A DNA stretch of 64,000 nt from Planctomycetota bacterium (GTDB taxonomy: Bacteria > Planctomycetota > Phycisphaerae > WQYP01): NCBI GenBank assembly GCA_021805985.1, contig JAJZDN010000002.1:62001-126000 (forward strand). Reading direction: 5' to 3'. Of this stretch, positions 34,945 through 44,523 are shown in pieces. The position numbers and the translations under genes were made by a program. The notes beneath the pieces were generated by a model, which was not told the origin of the DNA, did not search any database, and was given only the letters and a program-made list of their open reading frames with translations. The number at the start of each line of letters is the position of its first letter. Position 1 is the first letter of the stretch.

Positions 34945-36354
34945 TTACTTCACGGTCAACGCAATGACCGTATCGACAGGATTCCATTTCGTCTCTGGGG
35001 GTAGGATTAGCGTGTAACCGCGCCGATTGTTGTCAATTCTCAGCGACCTGCCGTTGAGCAGGTGTGCACCGCTGAATGTTACATGATCGGCTGGCTTTCC
35101 AATTTGAAGACTTCGCCCTTTTGGTGGTATAAGTATATGCAGATAAACGGTTTTTCCATCCATGCTGTCAACCGCGACACCCCATTTCGGCTTTTGTGCA
35201 GCGGCGTCTCCAGAGACGTATGCCCTGCTGGGCACAGTGTTGTATATGGACTGCGCACGCGCTTTGATCAGTTTGCCGAGAGCCGCAAGGCCCGCGGGGA
35301 CTCCGGCCTCCCAATGGTTATCAGAGAAAGGGCTGGTCGCATAAACCACGCCGCCATTATGCTGCCCCTTCGTGCCGATCGTGCAAACCAGATACCGGTA
35401 CATTTCCGCAGGCGTAAACTGCAATCGGCCGCTGTGGCGTAAGGCGACAGCGCCGGCGCCGCTTCCCTGGGCCATGCTCCCGGGAGCGTACTTAGCTCCT
35501 CCTGAGGCCCACCAGCTTCCCGCGATGACAACAGCGGTTTGCGCTGCTGTGGTATTGTATAAATGCGGTTTTGGATTATGGTCGAAAAGAGACCAGTTCT
35601 CCCCGCCGATCAAAGTAGCGGGTGCGGACTTCTTAAAGCCGTTAGCCCAAATGGCGGCATGCGGCGTGTAATGACAGATAATATTGCGAACCTTCACGCC
35701 GTTGGCCGCCGCGTCTCCATCGTCAATCCAATAACCCGCTATCTGATTGCCAAATAGACGGCCCATATACCCCAGGAGCCGATAGAAAAATCGATTCCAT
35801 TTGCGATCATAAGGCTCGAATTGGGGATAACTGTGTAAAAGGCATTTTTTCAGCGTGCGGCGCGATGACCAGCCGAGTTTAATCAATTTGTCCAGCCTTG
35901 CCCTCGAAAAGTCGTGCCGATCGTCGGGATGTATGTACAGTACCAGCTTGATGCCTCGAAGCGTAAGTGCCTTTGCAAGCGCCTTGATCACATCCCGGCT
36001 TGAGTCGTGGTTTGGAAAGGCACTCCTCCAGAATGGACACGGAAAGAGCATCGTCATACGCCAATGGTACGCCGTAAAAATGACGTACTGTGCGCCCATC
36101 GCCGAGGCCATATCGGCTATGCCTTTGACGTTCAGATCATTGGCAAACTCATTTACGTTCTTTAAGGGTGGTCTACCCGGTGCGGCTTGGGTCAGGCCAA
36201 ATACGTAGTGGACAAATAAGCCAAGCTTGGCGTTGGCCAGGTTCGTATGGCGTGGCGCTTTAGCAGCAATAGCTTGGCCCACGGGGGATAGAAGCGCTAA
36301 GGCCAAAAAGAGGCCCATCGACGTAGCTGAAATACGGAACAGCCGTGGGTTCAT
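34945..36354 (-). CDS. Secreted GH29-like putative glycosidase
   Basis: A signal peptide (MGLFLALALLSPVGQAIAA) is followed by a barrel that starts like GH29 enzymes (ANAKLGLFVHYVFGL, MASAMGAQYVIFTAYHWRM, LRGIKLVLYIHPDD) and has an acidic strand IAGYWIDDGDAAANG where fucosidases keep their nucleophile. A beta-sandwich tail follows. It differs too much from GH29 at 27808-29199 to assume fucosidase activity. An AGGAG seven bases before the ATG at 36354 supports the start rather than 36444. The defective gene at 46095-47085 is a close relative that has lost the middle of this protein. Confidence 0.7.
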   Translation of the reverse strand: MNPRLFRISATSMGLFLALALLSPVGQAIAAKAPRHTNLANAKLGLFVHYVFGLTQAAPGRPPLKNVNEFANDLNVKGIADMASAMGAQYVIFTAYHWRMTMLFPCPFWRSAFPNHDSSRDVIKALAKALTLRGIKLVLYIHPDDRHDFSRARLDKLIKLGWSSRRTLKKCLLHSYPQFEPYDRKWNRFFYRLLGYMGRLFGNQIAGYWIDDGDAAANGVKVRNIICHYTPHAAIWANGFKKSAPATLIGGENWSLFDHNPKPHLYNTTAAQTAVVIAGSWWASGGAKYAPGSMAQGSGAGAVALRHSGRLQFTPAEMYRYLVCTIGTKGQHNGGVVYATSPFSDNHWEAGVPAGLAALGKLIKARAQSIYNTVPSRAYVSGDAAAQKPKWGVAVDSMDGKTVYLHILIPPKGRSLQIGKPADHVTFSGAHLLNGRSLRIDNNRRGYTLILPPETKWNPVDTVIALTVK

Positions 36355-36538
36355 CTGCTTACTCCTGATAATGTTATATGGGACGTTTTGAATCATCTGC
36401 AAAAAACCACGTTCTCTGTGTTCGCAGCAGCGTAAAGGGATCAAATTTAATGACCATCACGCCCGCGGCGGCAAATCTTAGCTTATCCGGTTGTCGCCGG
36501 CAGCAGGCACCGCTCCGGCGCGCAAGATCAAGGATGCC

Positions 36539-37708
36539 TCAGTGCCACACGATTTTCGCACTGTGTTTCCCCAAATTCACCGATACGGTCGCGTGTTCAA
36601 ATCGCCGCGTCCAATGGTAACCGTGGATGATTGGCTCATCCAAGGGCCGCCCCAGGGGCTTTTCCAAATCCGGATACCAACGCGGGTCCACCGTTTTCAT
36701 ATCGGATTTGAGCAACATGTCACCCTGTGTATCCGTATAGCCCCAAGAATACGAGAAATACGCGTATTTTTGTGCACAGACCAAGAAACATGCCAGCGGA
36801 AAGGTGATCTGCTGCACAGCGCGTCGCTTCAATGTGCTGTACGGGATAGAATTTATGTCTGCGTCGATCCAATAAAAATCTGGCCACCCTTTCACGATCA
36901 CTATCTTCCCCATCCTGCCCAACCGCATAATGAATTTCATCTCGCCCGCAAGCTTTTGCGGTGAAGCGCCATTCGGGTCTATGGATGGGTGGAAGTCAAA
37001 ATGCTCCATCATTCCGCCATCCGCGTATTTCATATATGCCAGAGTAACCGACGGCGAAATGCCACCGATCCGTACACCGTTGTATAGAATCAGCGTGGGT
37101 TTCTCTAATATATTCAACCGCCGACGCAAGCCCCGCATCATCGCCATGGTCGCTGGATTGACTTTCGGATAGCACGAGGCCCCATCCAAAAATAATCCGT
37201 CGATCGGACCGCCAGCCACAGCTCCCGCGGCAAATTTGATCCACCAACTCTGAAACTTCTTATTTCCTTGCCTGAACAATACGTTCCCTTTTCCGTCTGC
37301 CGGCTGAATAAGCCACGATTTTTTGACCGTGCGGTCAGCCTTATAAATGTTCGCAAGGTAAACCTGTACGTTTGAATACATCAGTACTTTGAGACGCGCA
37401 TTGTATTTTTTTAATTCGCGGGCTGCAGCCTGGTCGTTCACTTCGACGTTAAATCTCGGTGGATTCCCATCAAGCCCCTGCGTCCCCTCGATGTTAATTC
37501 CCGAAAAGTGCGTTGCCAGGAATTTGGTTTCGCTGGGGCTGAAGCCGGTCGGCGCGCACAGATCAGCCCATACCGGGACGTGCTTCCAGCTAAATGCTGG
37601 AAACGAACCGCGAGGGGGTGATTTAACCCCCCTTGCGTCGCAGGTGCCAGCCAAGGGGCACAAGCTGACCACCGTCACTGCGATTAGACTTAATTGGCGT
37701 AAATGCAT
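36539..37708 (-). CDS. Secreted putative glycoside hydrolase (GHL15-like), copy B
   Basis: This 389-residue paralogue of the protein at 29349-30539 has a signal peptide (LSLIAVTVVSLCPLAGTCDA), then FSWKHVPVWADLCAPTGFSP, LATHFSGINIEGTQG, PIDGLFLDGASCYP, PTLILYNGV, and the shared tail RWYPDLEKPLGRPLDEP. Both lie in the same position relative to a pseudopilin and a PEP-CTERM gene. The activity is unknown; a TIM-barrel hydrolase on a glycan is likely. An AAGGA lies about 10 nt before the ATG. Confidence 0.75.
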   Translation of the reverse strand: MHLRQLSLIAVTVVSLCPLAGTCDARGVKSPPRGSFPAFSWKHVPVWADLCAPTGFSPSETKFLATHFSGINIEGTQGLDGNPPRFNVEVNDQAAARELKKYNARLKVLMYSNVQVYLANIYKADRTVKKSWLIQPADGKGNVLFRQGNKKFQSWWIKFAAGAVAGGPIDGLFLDGASCYPKVNPATMAMMRGLRRRLNILEKPTLILYNGVRIGGISPSVTLAYMKYADGGMMEHFDFHPSIDPNGASPQKLAGEMKFIMRLGRMGKIVIVKGWPDFYWIDADINSIPYSTLKRRAVQQITFPLACFLVCAQKYAYFSYSWGYTDTQGDMLLKSDMKTVDPRWYPDLEKPLGRPLDEPIIHGYHWTRRFEHATVSVNLGKHSAKIVWH

Positions 37709-37856
37709 AGGTGTGGGTCCTTAATTCACAATTGACAATTTAAAAAACAAAATAATCGGCCGGTCCAGCCGGTATCAGAAGAGCAAAGTTAGGCCGCGCC
37801 TACTCCCTTCTTCGCTTTAGTTACCGGTCGCCCAACTCTTCTTCGGGGCCGTATGC

Positions 37857-38162
37857 TCAGCAGCGCCCCACCGGCAAACGTGGCTCGGCCGCTTCTTCAT
37901 CAAAATATGGAACCTGCCCGTTGATCCCTTGGCCCCCCTCAAGTTCAACGATGCCGAAATGAGTCGCGAAAAACTGCGCTTCGCTGGCGCTGAATCCCGT
38001 CTGCGAACACACGTCGGCCACCATTGGAACCGTGTTCCAAGTGAATCCCGGAGACGAGGCAGGCGCAATTGGCAGTTCCGTTGCACGGGCGGTATCGAAT
38101 AAGGCCAGGCAGCACACGCCCGCAGCCATAGCCGCAAAAAGCACCAACTGTTTGGTAAACAT
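37857..38162 (-). pseudogene. Truncated third copy of the GHL15-like hydrolase
   Basis: From an ATG at 38162 with a well-placed GGAG, a signal peptide and FTWNTVPMVADVCSQTGFSA, then FATHFGIVELEGGQGINGQV, clearly match the first 100 residues of the two full paralogues. The similarity then stops and the frame ends (RLPVGRC, stop). It lies upstream of copy B in the same direction. It is probably a relic of a tandem duplication, although a short secreted product could still be made. Confidence 0.75.
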
Positions 38163-38286
38163 GCGAGTTGCTCCAAGAAGTCGACGTTGCCTTGAACATG
38201 TCACACAATCGGGAGAATGCGGGATATGGCCTATATTGCAACTTTGACGGTCTACGTTCCTTGATGCAATAGCAATTGCGATGAAG

Positions 38287-39165
38287 CTAGTAATTTAAGC
38301 TGCGGTTGATCTGCCAAATCCCATGTGGCAGCGATGGTATTCCGTTGCCTATAACGTCCTTGCTGTACGGATACAGAGATTCAACATGGCCGTCACAGAA
38401 TAAATAATTTACCTTACCTCCCGGGTGCAGTTGCGAAGTTGCGTTGGGACCCCACTGCGGCCAATCACCGCCCGACTCCTGGCTGTAGCTGTATGCCCCG
38501 CCCGGAGCATCGACACTGAAAATCCAATTTCCGTAGCCCTGCATGACAAGCGTGGCACGCTCGGTCAGCAACATCGTGCTTCCCGGGTTAACAACCGTTG
38601 TTTCGCGCCTGTATTGCAATCGCGGCGACGGTAATCCGGTGTGTCCGACGTTGTCCATGGTTCCCACATAATTATTTCCCGCTACGTTCCACCATCCGTT
38701 CCGAGCCGCTTCGTCAATCGGCATACAATAACTTTGCGTACCAGTGGTTAGGGCGGGCGAGACGTTCTGGGTGAACGTATAGACCGGGGGCACACCCACC
38801 GCAGACATCGCCGGGCATTCGTAAATGCCAAGCGCGTACTTGGATGAGAGGTAATAATTGTGGCTCCACTCCAGCCCGTCAGGGCTGTCCAGGTTTGTAT
38901 CCAAATTTGTGGAAGACAGGTACGGATACAGCGATTTATCCCAACTGTCGTAGTTGGCCCCATCAAAAGTCGCGGGATAGACTCCGCGACTGGTATCTAA
39001 ATACTCCGTAAACGCTATTCCAATTTGTCGCTCATTCGAACTGCAAATGACCATTAGCGACACCGCTCTGGCGCTGGCTAAAGCGGGCAGCAGCAGAGCT
39101 ATCAGCAACGCGATAATTGAAATCACCACCAACAACTCTATCAGTGTAAATGCTCTAGGTTTCAT
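38287..39165 (-). CDS. Pseudopilin with H-x10-DG tail
   Basis: The protein opens [20 protein letters not shown], a prepilin signal with Ala rather than Gly before the Phe, and ends with LHPGGKVNYLFCDGHVESL, the same tail type as at 30794-31684. The two share the order of internal motifs ([33 protein letters not shown]). A GAGGAG ten bases before the ATG supports the start. It sits between a PEP-CTERM gene and the hydrolase copies, mirroring the first cassette. Confidence 0.9.
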   Translation of the reverse strand: MKPRAFTLIELLVVISIIALLIALLLPALASARAVSLMVICSSNERQIGIAFTEYLDTSRGVYPATFDGANYDSWDKSLYPYLSSTNLDTNLDSPDGLEWSHNYYLSSKYALGIYECPAMSAVGVPPVYTFTQNVSPALTTGTQSYCMPIDEAARNGWWNVAGNNYVGTMDNVGHTGLPSPRLQYRRETTVVNPGSTMLLTERATLVMQGYGNWIFSVDAPGGAYSYSQESGGDWPQWGPNATSQLHPGGKVNYLFCDGHVESLYPYSKDVIGNGIPSLPHGIWQINRSLNY

Positions 39166-39298
39166 GTTTACTAACTCCTCTTTACGGATTCCTATCCAAT
39201 CAAGACAAAACGACCGCGATGTGCCATCCTTCCCTGATCGGAAAGCAACACTATTCGCGACTCCTCACCACGAATAGTGTGCGATGGTCAACGTCGGC

Positions 39299-40129
39299 TT
39301 ACCTGCTACCCGCTGCGGCAGGTCTACGGCGGGAACACAAAAGTAGCGCCCCCAGCGCCCCCAAGCCAATCACGGCCAGAGAGTTGGGTGCAGGTACTGG
39401 CGCCCCGAACGAATCGTTGTAGATAACCGTCGTCGTATTTGTGCTTAGATTTTTATCCGTTAAGATCAGGTTCCGCCAATTGCCCAAGGAAAACTGTCCG
39501 TCTTGGCCGAGGCCAATCGCGGCGAGCTGGTAACCGGAAGTCTCGGCGAAAAGCGCGGATCCCAGCTCGGTTGAGCCTTGTGAAAGCGTCGTAGTCCAAC
39601 TGTAGTTGGATTCATTGGTTCCAGCATTTGTATTCAGGGTCATCGAATATGTGGTCGGGCCGGTTGGGCTCGAACTGCTGTTGGAAAATGATTGCGCTCC
39701 CAGGAGCCCTGTCCACTGTACGCCGCCGCCGTTGCTTCGCGATAACATCCAAGGGCCAGCATTATTAGCCGACGGCCACGATGAGGAACTCACACTTCGA
39801 CCCGCAGCAAACCCGAAGGCCAACCAATCTGCGGTTGGATTTAAGGTTACTGTTAAAGTGTAGAGCTGGCCGGAAGTGGGATTGAATGGCAGATATGCAT
39901 TGTAAGTACCGCTGCCACCACCAACTGCCGAGCTTATCGAGGCCTCCCCATTACCTACTTGCAGGTAAGATCCCGCAGACCAGGTAGCACCGTTGGTGTC
40001 AACGACATCCGGGGTCCAGCCATTCAGCGGCAGAAGCGCGGCACCAGCCACCGGATTAGCGATGGCGGCTATGCCGATCCCTCCGACCATTGCGAGCGAG
40101 GCTGCACAGTATGAAGTTTGCCGAAACAT
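39299..40129 (-). CDS. PEP-CTERM surface protein
   Basis: A signal peptide (SLAMVGGIGIAAIANPVAGA) leads to a jelly-roll-like domain (LYTLTVTLNPTADWLAFGFA, GGGVQWTGLLGAQSFSNSSS). The C-terminal sorting signal is PAPNSLAVIGLGALGALLL and ends with basic residues, a PEP-CTERM variant with Pro-Ala-Pro. The start at 40129 is chosen over 40168 because the signal peptide then begins properly; its ribosome-binding site is weak. It heads the second copy of the PEP-CTERM/pseudopilin/hydrolase order. Confidence 0.8.
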   Translation of the reverse strand: MFRQTSYCAASLAMVGGIGIAAIANPVAGAALLPLNGWTPDVVDTNGATWSAGSYLQVGNGEASISSAVGGGSGTYNAYLPFNPTSGQLYTLTVTLNPTADWLAFGFAAGRSVSSSSWPSANNAGPWMLSRSNGGGVQWTGLLGAQSFSNSSSSPTGPTTYSMTLNTNAGTNESNYSWTTTLSQGSTELGSALFAETSGYQLAAIGLGQDGQFSLGNWRNLILTDKNLSTNTTTVIYNDSFGAPVPAPNSLAVIGLGALGALLLCSRRRPAAAGSR

Positions 40130-40710
40130 AAGAAACTCACTTTCTTCCCTTTTGGGAAAAACACTCACGAAAGGCCCTCAAGCGGCTCATGCGAGCCTGT
40201 CCTTAAGGCTGCCTTTCCTTAGGTCTAATTCGTTTCATTTGTGGCGCTCGCTGGTTACGATTTTGGATTCGAGCAACATGACCCTCGGCTGACGACACCT
40301 GTTCCACGCCACGCCGAAGCTAATCGCCATAAATGACATAATTAAGTCTATGCCATCTTGAAGATATCGCAATGGATTTATCCTGCCAATTCTTGTACTT
40401 TTCAAGCGCCCTGCTTTCGCGTGGTAGGCCAAGGGGTGGATTCTGGAAGCCGGGATCTCAGAAATCGGGAAATTCTGCGTCGATGGCTCCGGGGCGCTTG
40501 AAAAGTGCAAAATATGGCCGTGAAAATCTATTGTGTGTGATCCGGATCAGTCACATAATCCGGCATGTCTTAACGAGGCACTCGCTGGTTAGGCGAATTT
40601 GGGAAGCTACGTGATGAGCGGCAATACGGGTATTCTTTTATATGCCGCCAACGGCGGAAAATCGCACCGGCGGCTATGAAACGGCGTTACTTATCATAGA
40701 GTTCAGGTAT
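40130..40710. promoter_or_regulatory. Divergent intergenic region before the GH106-like operon
   Basis: About 580 bp separate the PEP-CTERM gene (minus) from the GH106-like gene (plus). No gene is supported. The main feature is the inverted-repeat pair at 40397-40506, given separately. Promoters for both directions are expected here, but no strong -35/-10 pair was identified. Confidence 0.4.
40397..40506. repeat. Pair of perfect 15-bp inverted repeats
   Basis: ACTTTTCAAGCGCCC at 40397-40411 is the exact inverse complement of 40492-40506, with 80 bp between. The half-site TTTTCAAGCGC resembles LacI-type operator halves. The pair stands between divergent surface-protein and hydrolase/transporter genes, so looping by a sugar-responsive regulator is a reasonable idea. 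The layout resembles the 14-bp pair at 30642-30777. Confidence 0.5.
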
Positions 40711-43700
40711 ATGATGAATCAGAAAATCGTGAAATCTGGCCGGAATCTGCGCGACGAGACTGCCGATACGGTGGCTGTTGCCCACCCGGAGCTTTATGGC
40801 CAATTTCTCAGGCCCCCGAGAGAGTATGGCCCGTCACCGTTCTGGTGGTGGACCGGAGAACCGCTGAACCGGAAACGTTTGGCATGGCAACTGGATCAAC
40901 TGCAGTCCAAAGGGGTTTTCCAGGCGATCATCAGTTACAACCACTTGGCCGATGGAACGGTGGCAGCAGGGGAGCCGCCCGTATTTTCCACCCGATGGTG
41001 GCGACTGTTTCGGTGGATGGTATTAGAATGCAAAAAACGCGGCATGTCCCTGGGCATGCAGGATTACTGCATTATTAATCCGATCCTTGCACAAATCGCA
41101 CGTGATACGCCGGACATGCAAGGCGGGCAATTAGTCAGGACAACGCGAATTGTCCAATCCGGCGAACAACTGGAACTGACTCCTAATGCCGGTGCCCGCG
41201 CCCTGGCGGCATTCGTCATGGCCCACGGCCCTAAGCCGGCCAAGCCCCTTCGTGACATATCCGATTCCATACACGATGGCACGCTGGTATGGCACTGCAC
41301 AGACGGGCCGTGTACCGTGGAATTCATCTATGTGCAGGGTCATCCGTCAAACCCATTTGATCCGATGCACCCGCAAGCCGGCGCTAAAGTAATAGAACGA
41401 CTCTACCAGCCGTTTGAAGACCATTGTGCTGACGAACTGGGCAAAACCATAAAATTATGTTTTCAGGACGAATTGGACTTCGGTGCGCACATGCCGCTCT
41501 GGTCCGTCCACCTGCCCGAGGAATTTTTCCGGCGGAAGGGCTATCATCTTCAGCCCTTGCTGGCCGCGCTTTGGCGGGATATCGGGCCGCAGACAGTTAA
41601 GGTTCGCCTGGACTATGCCGATGTGGTGGCGGCACTTCTTGAAGAGCGCTACTTTATTCCCATCTTCCTCTGGCATGAACAGCGGGGCATCCTGCTGGCC
41701 AATGACAATCTTGGGCGCGGCAGTATCGAAGAGGGACGGCGGCATTATGCCGACCCGTACAGAACCATGCGCTGGTACAGCGCGCCGGGAACGGATGATC
41801 CAAACCTCGATGGGCCGCGTGCTTTTAAAGGCCTGAAAGTGAATAGCAGCATCGCCCATTTGTACAAGCGGCCGCGTGTGTGGAACGAATGCTTTCATTC
41901 CAGCGGATGGGGCGCACTGCCGTCGCAGATGATTGCGGCGTTGAATCAGGACTTTATCTACGGGGCCAATGTGGTTAATCTGCATGGCCTGTATTATTCC
42001 ACCTATGGGTCGTGGTGGGAATGGGCCGCACCAGATTTTCATTTCCGCCAACCTTACTGGCAACATGCTGACGCGCTTAATGCGTGGATCACCCGAATGT
42101 GTACCCTGTTGAGCGCTGGCGTGCATGTCTGTGACGTTGCGATTATTTACCCGATTGCCGCGATTGATGGCGGGCTTAATGCTCGGAGACGCGCGACATC
42201 TCAGGACGCCGGATCCTATTCCGAATTACAACGAGGAGAACTGCCTCAACAAATGGACCCGGCCGAATCGGTGGCATTCGGACTTGGGAAATATCTGGTG
42301 GACCACGGTATCGACTTCGATTTTATTGATGATCAGTCGCTGGCTGGTGCCGAAATTGATCCTCAGGGTCTCCTTTCCGCCGGCGAGCGTTACCGGGTGC
42401 TCATTTTACCGATGATGTCGTCCATCCGCTTTGCGTCCTTGGCCAGAGCGCGGGAGTTTTTTCTCAAAGGGGGAATTGTGATTGCCCTTGGCTGCCTGCC
42501 GCAGGCTTCAGATCGGATCGGTGCGGAGGATCCCGAACTGCGGCTTTTGTTGGAAAGCATCTTCGGTGTAAGCGAGGCAGGTGCCGAACCTGTTCGGAAT
42601 ATTGGGGACGCGGGCGGAGTGGGAATTGTGCTTCCGGCAGACTTTTCGGCGGTGGTCGGCATGATAAACTCACAGATCGTGCGCGATTGTATTCCGCAGG
42701 GGGCACCTTTCCAGGCGATTCATCGGAGGGTTGATGATCACGAAATATATTGCGTCTTTAACCCGTCCAGTGCCGCAGCCGAGTCGGAAGTGTTTTTTCG
42801 TAGCACGGGGCTGCCGCAGGCATGGAACGCATTGGATGGTACAAAATCTGATGTGGATATCAGCCGGATCACCGATGATGGTACGCGGCTGAAAGTTTCG
42901 CTGGAGGCGGGGGAATCAAAACTGATCGTCTTTACCGTCGGGGGTTCCGAGATTCGTTGTATTCCGGCACCGGCGGGCGTTCAAAAAGAATATCATACCT
43001 TTTCCGACGCATGGGAATTCACCGCATTGCCCGTGATGGACAACCGCTTTGGTGATTTTCGGATTACCACCGGAGGATCGCCAGAGCCTGAGATTATCGG
43101 TGTAGAGGCCCGGCAATTTCGCTATGCGGAGGAAACCGCTTCTCTGCTGCCATGGCATCGCGCGGACTTTGACGACTCCGCATGGTCGCAGACAACCTGC
43201 TCGTACGGGCCGCGGCTGTGGGTGTTGGGGCCAATACCGCCAACTTCCGATCTCGCCCTTGCCGAACGCACAATTCTAGATATGAACCTTCTGTCAGCGT
43301 CGGAATCCGTGACCTTCAGCGGGCAGCAGTACCTCTGGAAGCCCTATGCGTTTTCCCTGCGCTGGGGTGTGGAAAATGACCCATTTTTATGCAGTTGGGC
43401 CAGCGGCCCGCACGGGTTAAAAGGGGAGGTTCCCGATGAATTTATTGATTTGAACTGCGATGAGCCTGGTGCGGTGTGGTATCTGGCAACGTCGGTGCAG
43501 GCGAAAAAAGCCGGAACGGTACAGTTTCAGGTTGGATCGCGGAGCGCCTACGCCGCGTGGCTTAATGGCCGGTGCGTGCTGGACCAGAAAAATGCCTTAC
43601 CTCCGGGAATTCACCCCGCATGGAAATTGCCTCATTACCATGCGGATCCGCAAGGTTCTCCGGTTGACCTGTGCCAGGGTGATAACCGCCTTATCCTGCG

Positions 43701-44523
43701 CTTTGAGCAAAGTCTCGGCCAGCGCATGCGGGCGCATTTTGCGTTTAATCCGCCACAGTCCAAACCGGCTCTGGGCCTGCGCTGGTTCACCAGGCCCAAT
43801 GGCATTACCCTGAATCATCGGCCTGGGGAGCCACAGCATGTGGGTTGGTATCGATTCGTCGCGGCACCGGGCTTAGTGGAGATGCGTTTGGTTGTCCGTG
43901 GTCGGCTTCGCGCATGGGTCGATGGCGAAGAACAAGTGGTGCGGGTGATCAGCGAAAAATCTATCGAAGGAGGTCGGGCCAGGGAATGCCTGATCTGTTT
44001 ATCGCGACCTGTGCTCGGAGCCTCAAAGGTGGCCTTGCGGATCGATCTTCCCCCCGGCTCATTTGCCGGAGATGGTATTCCAGAACCAGTGCAGATGCGA
44101 TGCGTAAAGGGAACTGCCCAACTGGGCGACTGGTGCAATTTCGGATTATCCTCGTATAGCGGGCTGGGCCACTATCAGCAAAAATTTGTTATTTCCTTAC
44201 CTCCTGCCGGGCGAGAATGGATGCTGGACCTGGGCGCAGTAGCCGGGACTGCCAATGTGCGGGTCAACGGACAAGACGCGGGTACGCTGTTATGCCCGCC
44301 ATGGCGGCTGAATATTAGCCACCTTGTAAAAAGCGGGGAAAATGAACTTGCAATAACGGTCGCCAATACGTTGGCCAATCATTACAGCGCAGGAATACCG
44401 ACTCCCTATGTGTATGACGGCCAGACTGTTTCAGGGCTGCTGGGGCCCGTAAGACTGCTGGTGGCGGACGTCGGCAGCCGCCCAGCGGCCCCCCTCCACT
44501 CAAGGCACGAGGATGAATCATGA
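40711..44523 (+). CDS. GH106-like giant glycoside hydrolase
   Basis: The N-terminal domain has the opening typical of GH106-type alpha-L-rhamnosidases and relatives (FLRPPREYGPSPFWWWTGEP, LAWQLDQLQSKGVFQAIISY, PVFSTRWWRLFRWMVLECKKRG). It contains long barrel segments, an internal glutamine-amidotransferase-like stretch (VCDVAIIYPIA, YRVLILPMMSS), and C-terminal beta-sandwiches (VRVNGQDAGTLLCPPWRLNI) of the galactose-binding type. At about 1270 residues it fits the group. No signal peptide is visible, so it may act in the cytoplasm on imported oligosaccharides. The start is uncertain: ATG codons at 40642, 40711 and 40714 are in frame. Its stop overlaps the transporter start by four bases (ATGA), so the two are translationally coupled. 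Confidence 0.78.
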   Translation: MMNQKIVKSGRNLRDETADTVAVAHPELYGQFLRPPREYGPSPFWWWTGEPLNRKRLAWQLDQLQSKGVFQAIISYNHLADGTVAAGEPPVFSTRWWRLFRWMVLECKKRGMSLGMQDYCIINPILAQIARDTPDMQGGQLVRTTRIVQSGEQLELTPNAGARALAAFVMAHGPKPAKPLRDISDSIHDGTLVWHCTDGPCTVEFIYVQGHPSNPFDPMHPQAGAKVIERLYQPFEDHCADELGKTIKLCFQDELDFGAHMPLWSVHLPEEFFRRKGYHLQPLLAALWRDIGPQTVKVRLDYADVVAALLEERYFIPIFLWHEQRGILLANDNLGRGSIEEGRRHYADPYRTMRWYSAPGTDDPNLDGPRAFKGLKVNSSIAHLYKRPRVWNECFHSSGWGALPSQMIAALNQDFIYGANVVNLHGLYYSTYGSWWEWAAPDFHFRQPYWQHADALNAWITRMCTLLSAGVHVCDVAIIYPIAAIDGGLNARRRATSQDAGSYSELQRGELPQQMDPAESVAFGLGKYLVDHGIDFDFIDDQSLAGAEIDPQGLLSAGERYRVLILPMMSSIRFASLARAREFFLKGGIVIALGCLPQASDRIGAEDPELRLLLESIFGVSEAGAEPVRNIGDAGGVGIVLPADFSAVVGMINSQIVRDCIPQGAPFQAIHRRVDDHEIYCVFNPSSAAAESEVFFRSTGLPQAWNALDGTKSDVDISRITDDGTRLKVSLEAGESKLIVFTVGGSEIRCIPAPAGVQKEYHTFSDAWEFTALPVMDNRFGDFRITTGGSPEPEIIGVEARQFRYAEETASLLPWHRADFDDSAWSQTTCSYGPRLWVLGPIPPTSDLALAERTILDMNLLSASESVTFSGQQYLWKPYAFSLRWGVENDPFLCSWASGPHGLKGEVPDEFIDLNCDEPGAVWYLATSVQAKKAGTVQFQVGSRSAYAAWLNGRCVLDQKNALPPGIHPAWKLPHYHADPQGSPVDLCQGDNRLILRFEQSLGQRMRAHFAFNPPQSKPALGLRWFTRPNGITLNHRPGEPQHVGWYRFVAAPGLVEMRLVVRGRLRAWVDGEEQVVRVISEKSIEGGRARECLICLSRPVLGASKVALRIDLPPGSFAGDGIPEPVQMRCVKGTAQLGDWCNFGLSSYSGLGHYQQKFVISLPPAGREWMLDLGAVAGTANVRVNGQDAGTLLCPPWRLNISHLVKSGENELAITVANTLANHYSAGIPTPYVYDGQTVSGLLGPVRLLVADVGSRPAAPLHSRHEDES

